64,000 nucleotides of DNA, from the NCBI GenBank assembly GCA_021825365.1, contig JAKAHR010000016.1:16196-80195 (forward strand). Reading direction: 5' to 3'. Numbering within the stretch: the stretch's first letter is position 1; the number at the start of each line of letters is the position of its first letter. The notes below the pieces were generated by a model that was given only the letters and a program-made list of their open reading frames with translations, did not search any database and was not told the origin of the DNA. The position numbers and the translations under genes are program-made. This DNA comes from Nitrospirota bacterium (GTDB lineage Bacteria; Nitrospirota; Thermodesulfovibrionia; Thermodesulfovibrionales; UBA6898). This document shows positions 1 through 9,180 of this stretch, piece by piece.

Positions 1-210
1 GTGCGGAGGCTCTCGTCCCTGCGGGAGCTGGTCGTCCCCGCTGATCCCTCCGGCGCTCCGGACGATGTCATCAGGCAGGCGGTCGAGGCGGAGACGGCAC
101 GGATCGGGCATGAGATACTGAAGAAGATCAAGGCGAGGAACGACGAATACGACCGCATCACGGAGCACGGCATAAAACATGAAATGCGCAGCGCATTTTT
201 CGACAGGTGA
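1..210 (+). CDS. 3' end of an unrecognised protein (partial)
   Basis: An open frame runs from the window edge to a TGA at 208-210. The 69 visible residues are charged and probably helical and show no motif that I recognise. The first codon is GTG, but it sits exactly at the window edge, so this is most likely the C-terminus of a longer gene that begins outside. It lies 100 bp before the lipoate/octanoate enzyme on the same strand and could share its transcript. No function can be assigned. Confidence 0.45.
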   Translation: MRRLSSLRELVVPADPSGAPDDVIRQAVEAETARIGHEILKKIKARNDEYDRITEHGIKHEMRSAFFDR

Positions 211-310
211 AGACAGAGGAAGTGCGGGAAACGCAGGGATCGGGGCTTGCGAGCGAGTGTGATTTATCCCGCATGTTATATCCACGGCAAAAGGGGAACG
301 TATTGTCACG

Positions 311-1087
311 ATGTGGCGTCTGATCGAATCCGGCAGGTGCAGGGCGTCGCTGAACATGGCGCTGGATGAGGCGATCGCCTTTTCCGTGAGAAAGGAAGGC
401 CTTCCCCCGACCCTCCGGCTCTATGGGTGGGACAGGCCGTCTGTCAGCCTCGGCTGTTTTCAAAAGACATCCGAGATCGACTCCGACTACTGCGGCGGCC
501 GCGGCATCCCGATTGTCAGAAGGCCGACCGGCGGCAGGGCGATACTCCACGGAGAGGAGCTTACCTACAGTTTCTCGGTGAGGACCGACACGCCTCCCTT
601 CACCAGGGGACTTCTCGATAGTTACCGTCTCATCAGCGAGGCGCTTATCCGTGCCTTTTCGAAGATCGGCATTCCGGCGGAAGCGAAGAGCCGGCGCGAG
701 AAGGGGAGTGTGCTCGCGGGCAGCCCGCTCTGCTTCAGGTCCTCTTCCTATGGAGAGATACTTGTCGACAGGAGGAAGGTGGTCGGCTCGGCCCAGAAGA
801 GGTGGGAAGACGGTCTTTTGCAGCAGGGCTCCATCCCCTATGACTTCCGGAAAGAGGATATGCGCAGGATCTTCAGGCTTGATGACGAAGGAGGATACAT
901 GGCCGGAGTCAGGGAAGTCGCCCCCGCCTTCGATGAAGACGCCTTCAGGGGGGCGGTCGTCTGCGCCTTCGAAGAGGCCTTTGCTATAACCCTTCTTCCC
1001 TCGGCCCCGACAGGGGAGGAACTGTCCCGGGCCCTGGATCTGGAGAAGGAGAAGTATGTTCACCCCCGGTGGACGCAGGGCCGGTAG
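311..1087 (+). CDS. LipM/LplA-family octanoyltransferase or lipoate-protein ligase
   Basis: A 258-residue cytosolic enzyme of the biotin/lipoate A/B ligase family, which moves octanoyl or lipoyl groups onto lipoyl domains. The family signature RRPTGGRAILHGEELTYSF lies at about residues 75-93. It is followed by SPLCFRS, whose cysteine is placed like the acyl-accepting Cys of LipM, and by KVVGSAQKR with the conserved lysine. The cysteine favours octanoyltransferase (LipM-type) over ATP-dependent ligase, but sequence reading alone cannot settle this. The ATG at 311 has only a weak purine run 15 nt upstream. The last 104 bp overlap the convergent membrane-protein gene. Confidence 0.8.
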   Translation: MWRLIESGRCRASLNMALDEAIAFSVRKEGLPPTLRLYGWDRPSVSLGCFQKTSEIDSDYCGGRGIPIVRRPTGGRAILHGEELTYSFSVRTDTPPFTRGLLDSYRLISEALIRAFSKIGIPAEAKSRREKGSVLAGSPLCFRSSSYGEILVDRRKVVGSAQKRWEDGLLQQGSIPYDFRKEDMRRIFRLDDEGGYMAGVREVAPAFDEDAFRGAVVCAFEEAFAITLLPSAPTGEELSRALDLEKEKYVHPRWTQGR

Positions 1088-2024
1088 GTCCGGCAGCCGC
1101 TCCGGAGGAAGCGGCCGGCCGCAACTCCGAATCGTAATAATAGGTGAAGATCGCGGCGAGTATCACCAGGCCGAGATACCCCTGCACGATATACGAGAGG
1201 ATCTGAAAGGGGAACGAGATGACCGGCCCGATAAAAGGGATCAGGTTGAAGGGATAGATGACGAGCATCACGAGAAAACTCACCAGGATATACCCCACAA
1301 AAAGGATGACATACAGCCAGAAGGCGTGCTGGTGGTCCCAGAGGAACCTGCAGGACTCGTTGAAGGAACGCACCGCGCCGGCCCTCCTGAAATAAAGGAC
1401 CGCGATGCCGAAGATTGTCACGGAGAGGGCGCCCATGATGATCGCCAGGCCGACGATCACCAGCAGCAGGTAGAAGAAGCTCCCGAGGAAGAGGGCGAGG
1501 GTCGAATCCTGACCCCGGGCCGCGTTCACCACCATCCCGATGCCGCCCCCCAGGATCCCGAGGCCAAAGGCGATGGCGATGAAGATGAGCCCCGCAAAGC
1601 TGGTGTACCACATGAGCGGGAAGAAGAAACGCCTCGCCTCGCCGAAGAAATCGTGCATGCTGAACCTGAAGGCCGGCTCCGTGATCGACCTGCCGATGAT
1701 GCCGATCGATCCGCTGAAGACATAGAGGCCGACGGTCGCCACGAGGAGCAGGTACAGGAGAAAACTCGCCACGATGATCAGGACGAGGCCGAAATACTTC
1801 GAGATCAGGTCAGCGGGGTTCCGGAGGATGCCGAAGATATCCCGCATCTCCGCGATGCTGGTGAGGTCGAGCCCGAAGATGATAAAGGCGACCCCCAGCG
1901 GGATGCCGACCATGATGAAGAAGCCGAGGCAATTGAAAAACATCATCCCCACCTGAACCAGCACCAGCTGCCAGCGGCTGTTTACGAGCTTGAAACCGTC
2001 TTTAATCGCCGAGATGTATGACAT
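984..2024 (-). CDS. Multi-pass membrane protein of unknown function
   Basis: A 346-residue protein with about six long hydrophobic segments (for example LVLVQVGMMFFNCLGFFIMV near residues 20-39 and a stretch near 245-265) separated by short polar loops. After the last segment comes a soluble tail of about 45 residues rich in Pro, Ala, Gly and Ser. That tail is encoded antisense to the 3' end of the preceding LipM-like gene. The layout resembles uncharacterised bacterial membrane families such as DUF4013-like proteins, but I see no diagnostic motif. The ATG at 2024 has AGGA 8 nt upstream. It lies 68 bp downstream of the helicase gene on the same strand. Confidence 0.7.
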   Translation of the reverse strand: MSYISAIKDGFKLVNSRWQLVLVQVGMMFFNCLGFFIMVGIPLGVAFIIFGLDLTSIAEMRDIFGILRNPADLISKYFGLVLIIVASFLLYLLLVATVGLYVFSGSIGIIGRSITEPAFRFSMHDFFGEARRFFFPLMWYTSFAGLIFIAIAFGLGILGGGIGMVVNAARGQDSTLALFLGSFFYLLLVIVGLAIIMGALSVTIFGIAVLYFRRAGAVRSFNESCRFLWDHQHAFWLYVILFVGYILVSFLVMLVIYPFNLIPFIGPVISFPFQILSYIVQGYLGLVILAAIFTYYYDSELRPAASSGAAAGPTGPASTGGEHTSPSPDPGPGTVPPLSGPREEGL

Positions 2025-2092
2025 GTCTTTGGTCCTGTACGTGCGTTATGTTCTTCCGGGTTGTTTCCCAGGGAGAGGGATGCACCCTCTTA

Positions 2093-4051
2093 TTATACAT
2101 CCTCCACCGTGATCTCCTCAAAGGAATCGGGCGGGAGTTCCCTGAGGAACCGCGACGGCCGGAGGAGGCCGAGGCTGTGCCAGTCTTCCGCGGAGACGGG
2201 ATAACAGAGGAAGAGCTCCTCCTTCGCCCGGGTTGCCGCCACATAGAAGAGCCGCCGCTCCTCCTCTTCATCGTCCGTCCTGAGGGACTTGGCTGAGGGG
2301 AACCTGCCGTCGTTCATCCCGATGATGAAGACCGTCCCCCATTCGAGCCCCTTTGCCTGGTGCACCGTCGAAAGGACCACCCTGCCTTCGGGGCTCTCCG
2401 CTGCCTCGGCCTCCGCCTCGGCCACGCCCTGGAGCGCGAGGTCGCTGAGAAAGGTCTCCAGCGAGTCGTACCGCAGGGCGAACCGGGTCATCTGCTCGAT
2501 GTCCTCGATGCGCATCTCGGCGTTTGGATAGGTGGTATAGAGATGGTCCTCGTATCCGTGGTGAAGCGCATAGTCGATGGCGGCCGAGGGCGAAGACAGG
2601 TACCGCTCATCCCGGAGAGACCCGATCAGTTCCAGGAAGCGGTTGAAGCCCTCCGATGCCTTGCGGGGGACAAGACGCGAGACCCCGGCCAGGGCATCGA
2701 GAGGCGCGTCGGATTTCCCCAGAACCTCCCAAATCCTGGCCGCCGTTATGTTGCCGACGCCCCTCGTGAGTTTCAGTATCCGCTTCCAGCTGATTTCATC
2801 ATGGGGGTTGACGATGATCCTGAGGAAGGAAAGGATGTCCTTGATGTGGGCCTGCTCGAAGAACTTCAGCCCCGACCTGATCTCAAAGGGTATCCCCCTC
2901 CGCTGGAACTCCATCTGCACCTGCATCGACTGGTAGTGGGAGCGGTAGAGGACGGAGATCTCGTCAAAGGCCTTTCCGTCGGAGTTCATGTCCGTCACCA
3001 TCGATGCAACGTACTCCGCCTCTTCGAAGACATCCCTGAGGCCGACGAGGCCCGGCCGGTCGCCGGACTGCCGCACCGCATGGAGCTCCTTGGTGAACTG
3101 GTTCTTGTTGTGGCCGATGATCCGGTTGGCGAGGGTGAGGATCTCGGGGGTCGAGCGGTAATTGGTCGTGAGCTTGTAGACCCCGGCCTCGGGGTACCGC
3201 TTCGGGAAGCGGAGGATATTCTCGAAATCCGCGCCCCTGAACGAATAGATCGACTGTGCGTCGTCACCCACCGCCATGAGATTGCCGTGGCCCCGCGCGG
3301 TGAGGTCGATGATGTCCGCCTGCAGGCGGTTGGTGTCCTGGTATTCGTCCACGAGGATATATTTGAACTTGAGCGAGTAATACTCCCTGATATTTTCGTT
3401 TTCCTCGAAGACCCTTTTCCACTGCACGAGGAGATCGTCGAAGTCCATGAGGTTCAGGTCGATCTTCTTCTTCTCGTAGAGGGCGGCTATCCTGCAAATG
3501 GCGTCGACGGCGTCGGCGAAGTGGGGGAAGCGCAGGGTCACGACGCCGGAGAGATCCTCCTCCGTGTTCTTCGCAAGGCTGTTGATCTCCGCGAGCACCG
3601 CGCCCCGGGGCAGCACGGAGTCCTTTTTATAGACCTCGGCGATGCACGCCTCGAAGAGCTCCCGCGCGTCCTCCCGGTCGAGGATCGAAAACCCCTGCCT
3701 GTATCCGGCGAGGCGGTAGTGCTGCCGCAGCAGGAGGTTGGCGATATGGTGGAAGGTGCCGCCGTAGAGACCCGCGATATTGCGGCCGATGAGCTGCTCG
3801 GCCCGCCGCATCATCTCGCGTGCCGCCTTGTTGGTGAAGGTGAGCAGGAGGATATTTTCAGGCAGGACCCCCGATTCCGCCAGGCGCGCGACACGGTAGG
3901 TCACGACCCTCGTCTTGCCGGTGCCTGCTCCGGCGAGCACGAGGGCGGGTCCCGTATCATGCAGCACGGCGGTGTACTGCTCGGGGTTGAGGTCCTTTTC
4001 ATAATCCACCCGGAAAGAGGCGGCCTGCCGGTGGATGGAGTACTTCTTCAT
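2093..4051 (-). CDS. UvrD/PcrA-like superfamily 1 DNA helicase
   Basis: A 652-residue ATP-dependent 3'-5' DNA helicase/translocase of the UvrD/PcrA/Rep family, expected in DNA repair or replication restart. All SF1 motifs are visible in order: LNPEQYTAV (Q motif), Walker A AGAGTGKT at residues 40-47, VDEYQDTN (motif II), GDDAQSIYSFRGAD (III), TTNYRS (IV), STVHQAKGLEW (V) and FYVAATRAKEEL (VI). It is slightly shorter than typical UvrD (about 720). The frame stays open 138 codons further upstream into the ATPase gene, but homology begins at MKKYSIHRQ, so 4051 is chosen. There is no Shine-Dalgarno; TACAAT lies 6 nt before the ATG. Confidence 0.9.
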   Translation of the reverse strand: MKKYSIHRQAASFRVDYEKDLNPEQYTAVLHDTGPALVLAGAGTGKTRVVTYRVARLAESGVLPENILLLTFTNKAAREMMRRAEQLIGRNIAGLYGGTFHHIANLLLRQHYRLAGYRQGFSILDREDARELFEACIAEVYKKDSVLPRGAVLAEINSLAKNTEEDLSGVVTLRFPHFADAVDAICRIAALYEKKKIDLNLMDFDDLLVQWKRVFEENENIREYYSLKFKYILVDEYQDTNRLQADIIDLTARGHGNLMAVGDDAQSIYSFRGADFENILRFPKRYPEAGVYKLTTNYRSTPEILTLANRIIGHNKNQFTKELHAVRQSGDRPGLVGLRDVFEEAEYVASMVTDMNSDGKAFDEISVLYRSHYQSMQVQMEFQRRGIPFEIRSGLKFFEQAHIKDILSFLRIIVNPHDEISWKRILKLTRGVGNITAARIWEVLGKSDAPLDALAGVSRLVPRKASEGFNRFLELIGSLRDERYLSSPSAAIDYALHHGYEDHLYTTYPNAEMRIEDIEQMTRFALRYDSLETFLSDLALQGVAEAEAEAAESPEGRVVLSTVHQAKGLEWGTVFIIGMNDGRFPSAKSLRTDDEEEERRLFYVAATRAKEELFLCYPVSAEDWHSLGLLRPSRFLRELPPDSFEEITVEDV

Positions 4052-4057
4052 GGAGAT

Positions 4058-4063
4058 ATTGTA
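4058..4063 (-). promoter_or_regulatory. Possible -10 box of a leaderless helicase transcript
   Basis: The minus strand reads TACAAT, then 6 nt, then the ATG of the helicase, with no ribosome-binding sequence between. No good -35 hexamer is visible, so this is weaker than the other leaderless candidates, and read-through from the ATPase gene that ends 35 bp upstream is equally possible. Confidence 0.3.
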
Positions 4064-4086
4064 ACAGAGGCGGAGGGAAAGGATAC

Positions 4087-6783
4087 TCAGCCGGACTGCA
4101 CGATCTTCCTCCTCTTCAGCAGCTTCTCTATTTCGACGGCGATAAAGACGACGGACGACATCGCGACCGTCACGCACAGCTCCGGCAGGGTCAGGGCTTC
4201 CGTCTTGAACAGGGGGTTGAGGACCGGTACGTATACCGTCGCCATCTGAAGGCCAAAGGTCAGCGCGACCGCACCCAGCAGATAGGGGTTGGAGAATATC
4301 CCTATCGTAAAAAGGGATTGCTTTTCCGACCGTATCGCGAGGACATGGCCGAGCTGCGTCAGGCAGAGCACCGTAAACACCATCGTCTGCCAGTGGGTGT
4401 CTCCCGCCGTGATTGCCCCCGCCTGGACAGCCAGGACGACCGCGCCCATGAGGAGACCGACCCATACCGCATGCAGTCCGAGGCCGTGCGCAAAGATACT
4501 CTCCTGCGGATGTCTCGGCGGCCTGGTCATGACGTCCCCCTCCGCGGGTTCAACGGAAAGGGCGAGCGCCGGGAGGCCGTCCGTGACGAGATTGATCCAG
4601 AGGATATGGATAGGCAGAAGCGGGACCGGCAGGCCGACCAGCGGCGCGAGGAAGAGGGTCCATATCTCGCCCGAATTCGTGGTCAGCAGGTATTTGATGA
4701 ATTTTCTGATATTGTCGTAGATCTTCCTGCCCTCTTTCACCGCCTTGACGATGGTGGCGAAATTGTCGTCCAGGAGGATCATGTCCGCGGCCTCTTTCGA
4801 GACATCCGTCCCGGTAATGCCCATCGCAACGCCGATGTCCGCCCTCTTGAGCGCGGGTGCGTCGTTGACGCCGTCACCGGTCATCGCCACAAACTGCCCC
4901 CTGTCCTGAAGGGCGCGCACGATCTTCAGCTTCTGCTCAGGCGCAACGCGCGCATATACGCGCAGGCTCCCGGCCTTTTCCGTCAGCTCCTCCGCTGAAA
5001 GTCTTTCGAGCTCCCGTCCGGTGATCACCGCGCGGGAACCGTCCTCGATGATGCCGAGTCTGACCGCTACCGCCCGGGCGGTGATCGGATGGTCTCCGGT
5101 TATCATCACCGGCTGTATCCCGGCGGCCCGGCACAGGGCGACGGCCTCTGCCGCCTCTTCCCGGGGGGGGTCCATCATGCCGACGAGGCCGAGGAGGGTG
5201 AGGCCCCTCTCCACGATTCCGGGGGACATGTCTTCAGGGGGGCGGTCCCACTTCCTCATCGCAAAGCCAAGGACCCTCAGCCCGGCTGCGGACATGCGCT
5301 CGTTGACATCACGAATCCCGTCCGCATCGAGCGCCACGGCTCCGCGCGCGGAATAGAGGTCAGGCGCGTTGGCCGTGAGGACCTCGATCGCGCCTTTGGT
5401 GAAGGAGATGCAGGAGCCGTCAGGCAGGGCATGGACCGTTGTCATGCATTTCCTGTCGGAATCAAACGGCAGTTCGGAGATCCTCCTGAAATCCTTCTCC
5501 AGCTCCTCTTTGACATACCCCGCATCCCGGGCGCTGCCATACAGTGCGACCTCTGTCGGGTCTCCGAAGACCCTGCCGGCTGCGTCCGGCCGGGAGTCAT
5601 TGCTCAGGGCGAGTGCGGTAAAGAGCAGGGATGCCGCAGGTGCGTCCTCGGGGGCTGCGGCGAGACCAGGGGCTCCGTTGCCCGCGTTCCGGAACGTGTG
5701 CATGTCCGTGTGTATCCTGCCGTCGAGATAGATCTGCTCCACGGTCATCTTGTTGAGCGTCAGGGTGCCTGTCTTGTCCGAGCAGATGTAGGTGACCGAG
5801 CCGAGCGTCTCTACCGCGGGCAGCCTCCGTATGAGGGCGTTTTGCCTGATAAGCTTCCTCGCGCCGAGCGCAAGAGAAATGGTGATGACGGCGGGCAGCG
5901 CCTCGGGTATCGCCGCCACGGCAAGGGAAATGGCGGTCAGAAACATCAGGACCGGCCTTTCCCCCCGCATCACGCCGATGCCGAAGACAACGGCGCAGAT
6001 GACGAGGACGGCGTACGCCATCTTCCGGCCGAAAAGGGCAAGCCGTCTCTGCAGGGGGGTCTTCACCTCCTCCTCTTCCTGGAGCAGGGCCGCGATCCTG
6101 CCGAGTTCCGTTTCCATCCCTGTTGCAGCAACAAGGCCAAGGCCCCTGCCATAGGTGACGAAGGTGCCCTTGTACGCCATGTTCTTCCTGTCGCCGAGCG
6201 GGAGATGTTCATCGGCCAGGGCAGCGGCATGTTTGTCGGCGGGAACGGATTCGCCGGTAAGGGCGGCTTCCTCGATCTTCAGCCGTGCTGATTCAAGCAG
6301 CCGCAGATCAGCGGGGATAACGGAGCCTGCGTCGAGGATGACGACGTCGCCCGGGACAAGCACGGATGCGGCCACGACCTCGGGCAGACCGTCCCGCACG
6401 ACGGTGGCAGAGGGCGCTGCCATCTTCTTCAGGGCGGCCATCGCCTTTTCGGCCCGGTATTCCTGGACGAAGCCGATGACCGCATTCAGCACGACGATGA
6501 CGACGATCGCCACGGTGTCGGACAGTTCGCCGATCAGCCCGGAGACAAGGGCAGCGGCGATCAGGACGAGGATCATGAAGTCGCTGAACTGCCCGAGAAG
6601 CATCCGCAGCGGTGTCTTCTTCCTTTTTTCCCGCAACGCGTTGGGGCCATACCGTCGAAGCCGCTGTGCGGCCTCGACGGAGGACAAACCCCTGACGGAC
6701 GATCCCAGTTCCCTGAGCAGCTGGTCAGCGGTCTTTTGATGGTAATGCGCCGGCATTCCGTTGGCAGGGCCGGAGACGGTCAT
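4087..6783 (-). CDS. P-type cation-transporting ATPase (P2/Ca2+-type)
   Basis: An 898-residue P-type ATPase of the inner membrane that pumps a cation, probably Ca2+, at the expense of ATP. Visible landmarks are an N-terminal cation-ATPase domain (residues 12-80), TGES in the actuator domain (176-179), PEALP in TM4 (293-297, the ion-site motif), DKTGT with the phosphorylated Asp336, MTGDGVNDAPALK in the hinge, and a C-terminal block of hydrophobic helices. Its ATG at 6783 overlaps the TGA of the upstream hybrid kinase (ATGA), so the two are translationally coupled. A pump driven by a two-component operon is unusual. The ion could also be Na+ or Mn2+. Confidence 0.9.
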   Translation of the reverse strand: MTVSGPANGMPAHYHQKTADQLLRELGSSVRGLSSVEAAQRLRRYGPNALREKRKKTPLRMLLGQFSDFMILVLIAAALVSGLIGELSDTVAIVVIVVLNAVIGFVQEYRAEKAMAALKKMAAPSATVVRDGLPEVVAASVLVPGDVVILDAGSVIPADLRLLESARLKIEEAALTGESVPADKHAAALADEHLPLGDRKNMAYKGTFVTYGRGLGLVAATGMETELGRIAALLQEEEEVKTPLQRRLALFGRKMAYAVLVICAVVFGIGVMRGERPVLMFLTAISLAVAAIPEALPAVITISLALGARKLIRQNALIRRLPAVETLGSVTYICSDKTGTLTLNKMTVEQIYLDGRIHTDMHTFRNAGNGAPGLAAAPEDAPAASLLFTALALSNDSRPDAAGRVFGDPTEVALYGSARDAGYVKEELEKDFRRISELPFDSDRKCMTTVHALPDGSCISFTKGAIEVLTANAPDLYSARGAVALDADGIRDVNERMSAAGLRVLGFAMRKWDRPPEDMSPGIVERGLTLLGLVGMMDPPREEAAEAVALCRAAGIQPVMITGDHPITARAVAVRLGIIEDGSRAVITGRELERLSAEELTEKAGSLRVYARVAPEQKLKIVRALQDRGQFVAMTGDGVNDAPALKRADIGVAMGITGTDVSKEAADMILLDDNFATIVKAVKEGRKIYDNIRKFIKYLLTTNSGEIWTLFLAPLVGLPVPLLPIHILWINLVTDGLPALALSVEPAEGDVMTRPPRHPQESIFAHGLGLHAVWVGLLMGAVVLAVQAGAITAGDTHWQTMVFTVLCLTQLGHVLAIRSEKQSLFTIGIFSNPYLLGAVALTFGLQMATVYVPVLNPLFKTEALTLPELCVTVAMSSVVFIAVEIEKLLKRRKIVQSG

Positions 6784-8810
6784 GCCCGTTCGATGACCTC
6801 CCGGACCTTTTTCAGCAATACATCCGGGGTGACCGGTTTTGAGAGGAAATCCGTCTCTTCTTCCGCGATGCCTTTTGCCCTGATTATGTCCGGCGTATAG
6901 CCGCTCATAAAGATGACCTTGGCGTCCGGCGCGGTCTTGCGTATCTCATCGCAGGCCTCGGTGCCGCTCTTGCCCGGCATGATCACGTCGAGGATGATCA
7001 GATCGATTTGTCCCTCATGGCTCCTGAATTTTTCGATCGCCTCATTCCCGTCGCAGGCCTCGATTACCCGGTAGCCGAATTCCTCAAGGAGCAGGTGCGT
7101 CATCCTCCGTGTCTCCGGGTCGTCTTCGGCGAGCAGGATCGTTGCGGAACCACGTGGATAAGACGCAGCGACCGCGGGCGCGGAGCCTTCGCTTCCCTTC
7201 CGGAGCAGCGGTATATATATCCCGAAGGTCGTCCCTGCCCCGGGTGCACTGGCGATGTCGATATGCCCGCCGTGCTGTTTGATGATGCCGTATACGATCG
7301 AAAGACCGAGGCCTGTCCCCTTGCCCACCTCCTTCGTGGTGAAGAACGGCTCGAAGATCCTTTCTCTCGTCCTTTCGCTCATGCCCTGCCCGGTGTCCGC
7401 TACCGAAATGAGTGCGTAGGTCCCGGGTGCGTCAAGGCCGTGCGCCGCCGCGCAGGCGTCATCCACGTCGACGGACCGGCAGGAGATGGTCAGGGACCCT
7501 CCGGAGGGCATCGCATCACGGGCATTGGTCGCGAGGTTCATCAGCACCTGTTCGATCTGGCCCGCGTCGGCCATGACCGTGAGATCTTCCTCCGACGGTA
7601 TCGTCGCGAGCTTCACGTCTTCACCGATGAGCCGTGCCAGGAATGCCTCCACCTTCCGAATGAGGTCATTCAGGCTTACGGGCCCGAGCTTCATCACCTG
7701 CTTTCTGCTGAAGGCGAGGAGGCTCTTCGTCAGGCCGGCGGCCCGGTCGGCGGCCGTGAGGATGGGATCGACGTAGCTCCTCAGCGGGTCATCCTCCCGG
7801 AGTTTCATCTGGAGCAGATTCCCGTAGCCGATGATGGCGCTGAGGATGTTGTTGAAATCATGGGCAACCCCTCCCGCCAGCTGACCGACGGATTCCATCT
7901 TCTGGGCCTGCAGGAGCTGGGCCTCCAGCAGCCTGCGCTCGGCGATGTCGTAGACGGTGGAGCGGCTCATGAGGAAATTGCCGTCCGCATCGCGGATGGC
8001 CGTGGCGCTCAGAAGTACCGGTATGACCGTGCCGTCCTTGCGTATCATCTCGAACTCGAGGTCGCGCACCCATCCCCGTTCCTTGAATACCGGATAATGC
8101 TTCAGAAAGACCTTCATGCTTGCCGGCGTGATGATGTCGGAGAAATTCCTCTTCCCGATGATCTCGTCCCGCGCATACCCCAGCCAGGACAATTCCGTGT
8201 CGTTGATACGGACGAAGATCCCGTTTGTATCGAGCGAGTGGTACCCGCAGGGGGCGTTGTTGTAGAGGTCATTGATCTCCTCCGCGTGCCTCCTGAGCTC
8301 CTCCTCGGCCTTCTTGCGCAGATCGAGGGCCTCCTCGAGCTCCCTGACCTTTTCCTCGAGTTTTTCGGCGACCACCTGGCTGTAGCGCTTCAGGTATTCC
8401 TCGTCTTCCCTGATGATCTCCGGGGTAAGGGTCTTGACCCGGGCGCCTTCCTTCATGATGAGTTCCACCTCGTCCCACAGCTCCCCCGGCTCCTTTGGCT
8501 TGAGGATGTATGCCTCCGCCCCGAGGGAGATGGCGAGCTCGACGTCCTTGTATCCCTTGTACGTTGCCGAGTAGAAGACGAACGGGATAGTCTTCAGGTC
8601 AGGATTCTCCTTTACGGCCCTCAGGAACTGGAACCCGTCCATCCCCGGCATGAGGGCGTCGGAGATGATCATGTCGGGCCGCTGAAGGGCCGCTGTTTCG
8701 AGGCCTTCCCTGCCGTCCCCCGCCTCGACCGCCTCGTGGCCCTTCTTCTCGACGATATACCGGAGGAGCCTCCTGTCGTCGCTGTTGTCGTCCACGATCA
8801 GTATCTTCAT
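6780..8810 (-). CDS. Hybrid histidine kinase (REC-PAS-HisKA-HATPase-REC)
   Basis: A 676-residue cytosolic signalling protein. It starts with a receiver domain (acceptor D51 in MIISDALMPGMDG), then a coiled coil (about 130-185), a PAS domain (about 185-300), a dimerisation/phosphoacceptor helix with GGVAHDFNNILSAIIGYG, an HATPase domain (LATNARDAM N box, TGLGLSIVYGI G box) and a second receiver at the C-terminus (LIILDVIMPGKSG). There is no transmembrane helix, so the input probably comes through the N-terminal receiver, perhaps from the kinase encoded two genes upstream. The gene begins 1 bp after the stop of the CheY-like gene and is coupled by ATGA to the P-type ATPase. Confidence 0.9.
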   Translation of the reverse strand: MKILIVDDNSDDRRLLRYIVEKKGHEAVEAGDGREGLETAALQRPDMIISDALMPGMDGFQFLRAVKENPDLKTIPFVFYSATYKGYKDVELAISLGAEAYILKPKEPGELWDEVELIMKEGARVKTLTPEIIREDEEYLKRYSQVVAEKLEEKVRELEEALDLRKKAEEELRRHAEEINDLYNNAPCGYHSLDTNGIFVRINDTELSWLGYARDEIIGKRNFSDIITPASMKVFLKHYPVFKERGWVRDLEFEMIRKDGTVIPVLLSATAIRDADGNFLMSRSTVYDIAERRLLEAQLLQAQKMESVGQLAGGVAHDFNNILSAIIGYGNLLQMKLREDDPLRSYVDPILTAADRAAGLTKSLLAFSRKQVMKLGPVSLNDLIRKVEAFLARLIGEDVKLATIPSEEDLTVMADAGQIEQVLMNLATNARDAMPSGGSLTISCRSVDVDDACAAAHGLDAPGTYALISVADTGQGMSERTRERIFEPFFTTKEVGKGTGLGLSIVYGIIKQHGGHIDIASAPGAGTTFGIYIPLLRKGSEGSAPAVAASYPRGSATILLAEDDPETRRMTHLLLEEFGYRVIEACDGNEAIEKFRSHEGQIDLIILDVIMPGKSGTEACDEIRKTAPDAKVIFMSGYTPDIIRAKGIAEEETDFLSKPVTPDVLLKKVREVIERA

Positions 8811-8811
8811 G

Positions 8812-9180
8812 TCAGCGTATCCCCAGGACCCGGTGTATGTCGTCCATGATCCTCAGCGGGTCGATCGGTTTCTCGAAGTATCCGTTGCACCCCGCCTCCA
8901 GTATCTTCTCCATGTCGCCGCGCATGGCATATGACGTGATCGCGATTATCGGGATATGCCCGTCGATCGGGGACCGGCGTATCCTCCGGGTCGCCTCGAG
9001 TCCGTCAATGCCCGGGAGATCTATGTCCATGATGATGAAGAAGGGGGCCTCCGCGAGCGCCCGTTCCACGCCTTCCTCTCCCGTTACGGCGGAGATCACC
9101 TCGTAACCGCTCCTGTTCAGCGCGAAGGTGATGAGCCGAAGGTTGTCTTCATTGTCTTCAATGACCAAAACTTTTTTCAT
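8812..9180 (-). CDS. CheY-like single-domain response regulator
   Basis: A 122-residue stand-alone receiver. Visible are the acidic pocket (VIEDNEDN), the phosphorylated Asp in IIMDIDLPGIDG (about residue 52), the conserved Thr in AITSYA and the Lys in YFEKPIDP. There is no output domain, so it probably relays phosphate between the membrane kinase, whose 3' end it overlaps by 23 bp, and the hybrid kinase that begins 1 bp after its stop. Confidence 0.9.
   Translation of the reverse strand: MKKVLVIEDNEDNLRLITFALNRSGYEVISAVTGEEGVERALAEAPFFIIMDIDLPGIDGLEATRRIRRSPIDGHIPIIAITSYAMRGDMEKILEAGCNGYFEKPIDPLRIMDDIHRVLGIR

Noticed and set aside
2360..4249. A 629-codon open frame on the plus strand opposite the helicase
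   Set aside because: It mirrors the helicase codons, has no motif and an antisense-type composition (rich in Arg, Gly, Glu, Val). The minus strand carries all SF1 helicase motifs.
2093..4465. A longer helicase start inside the ATPase gene
   Set aside because: The extra 138 residues are frame-shifted ATPase sequence and not helicase-like; homology starts at MKKYSIHRQ.
7008..8849. A 613-codon plus-strand frame opposite the hybrid kinase
   Set aside because: Antisense shadow of a GC-rich gene; no ribosome-binding site or domain.
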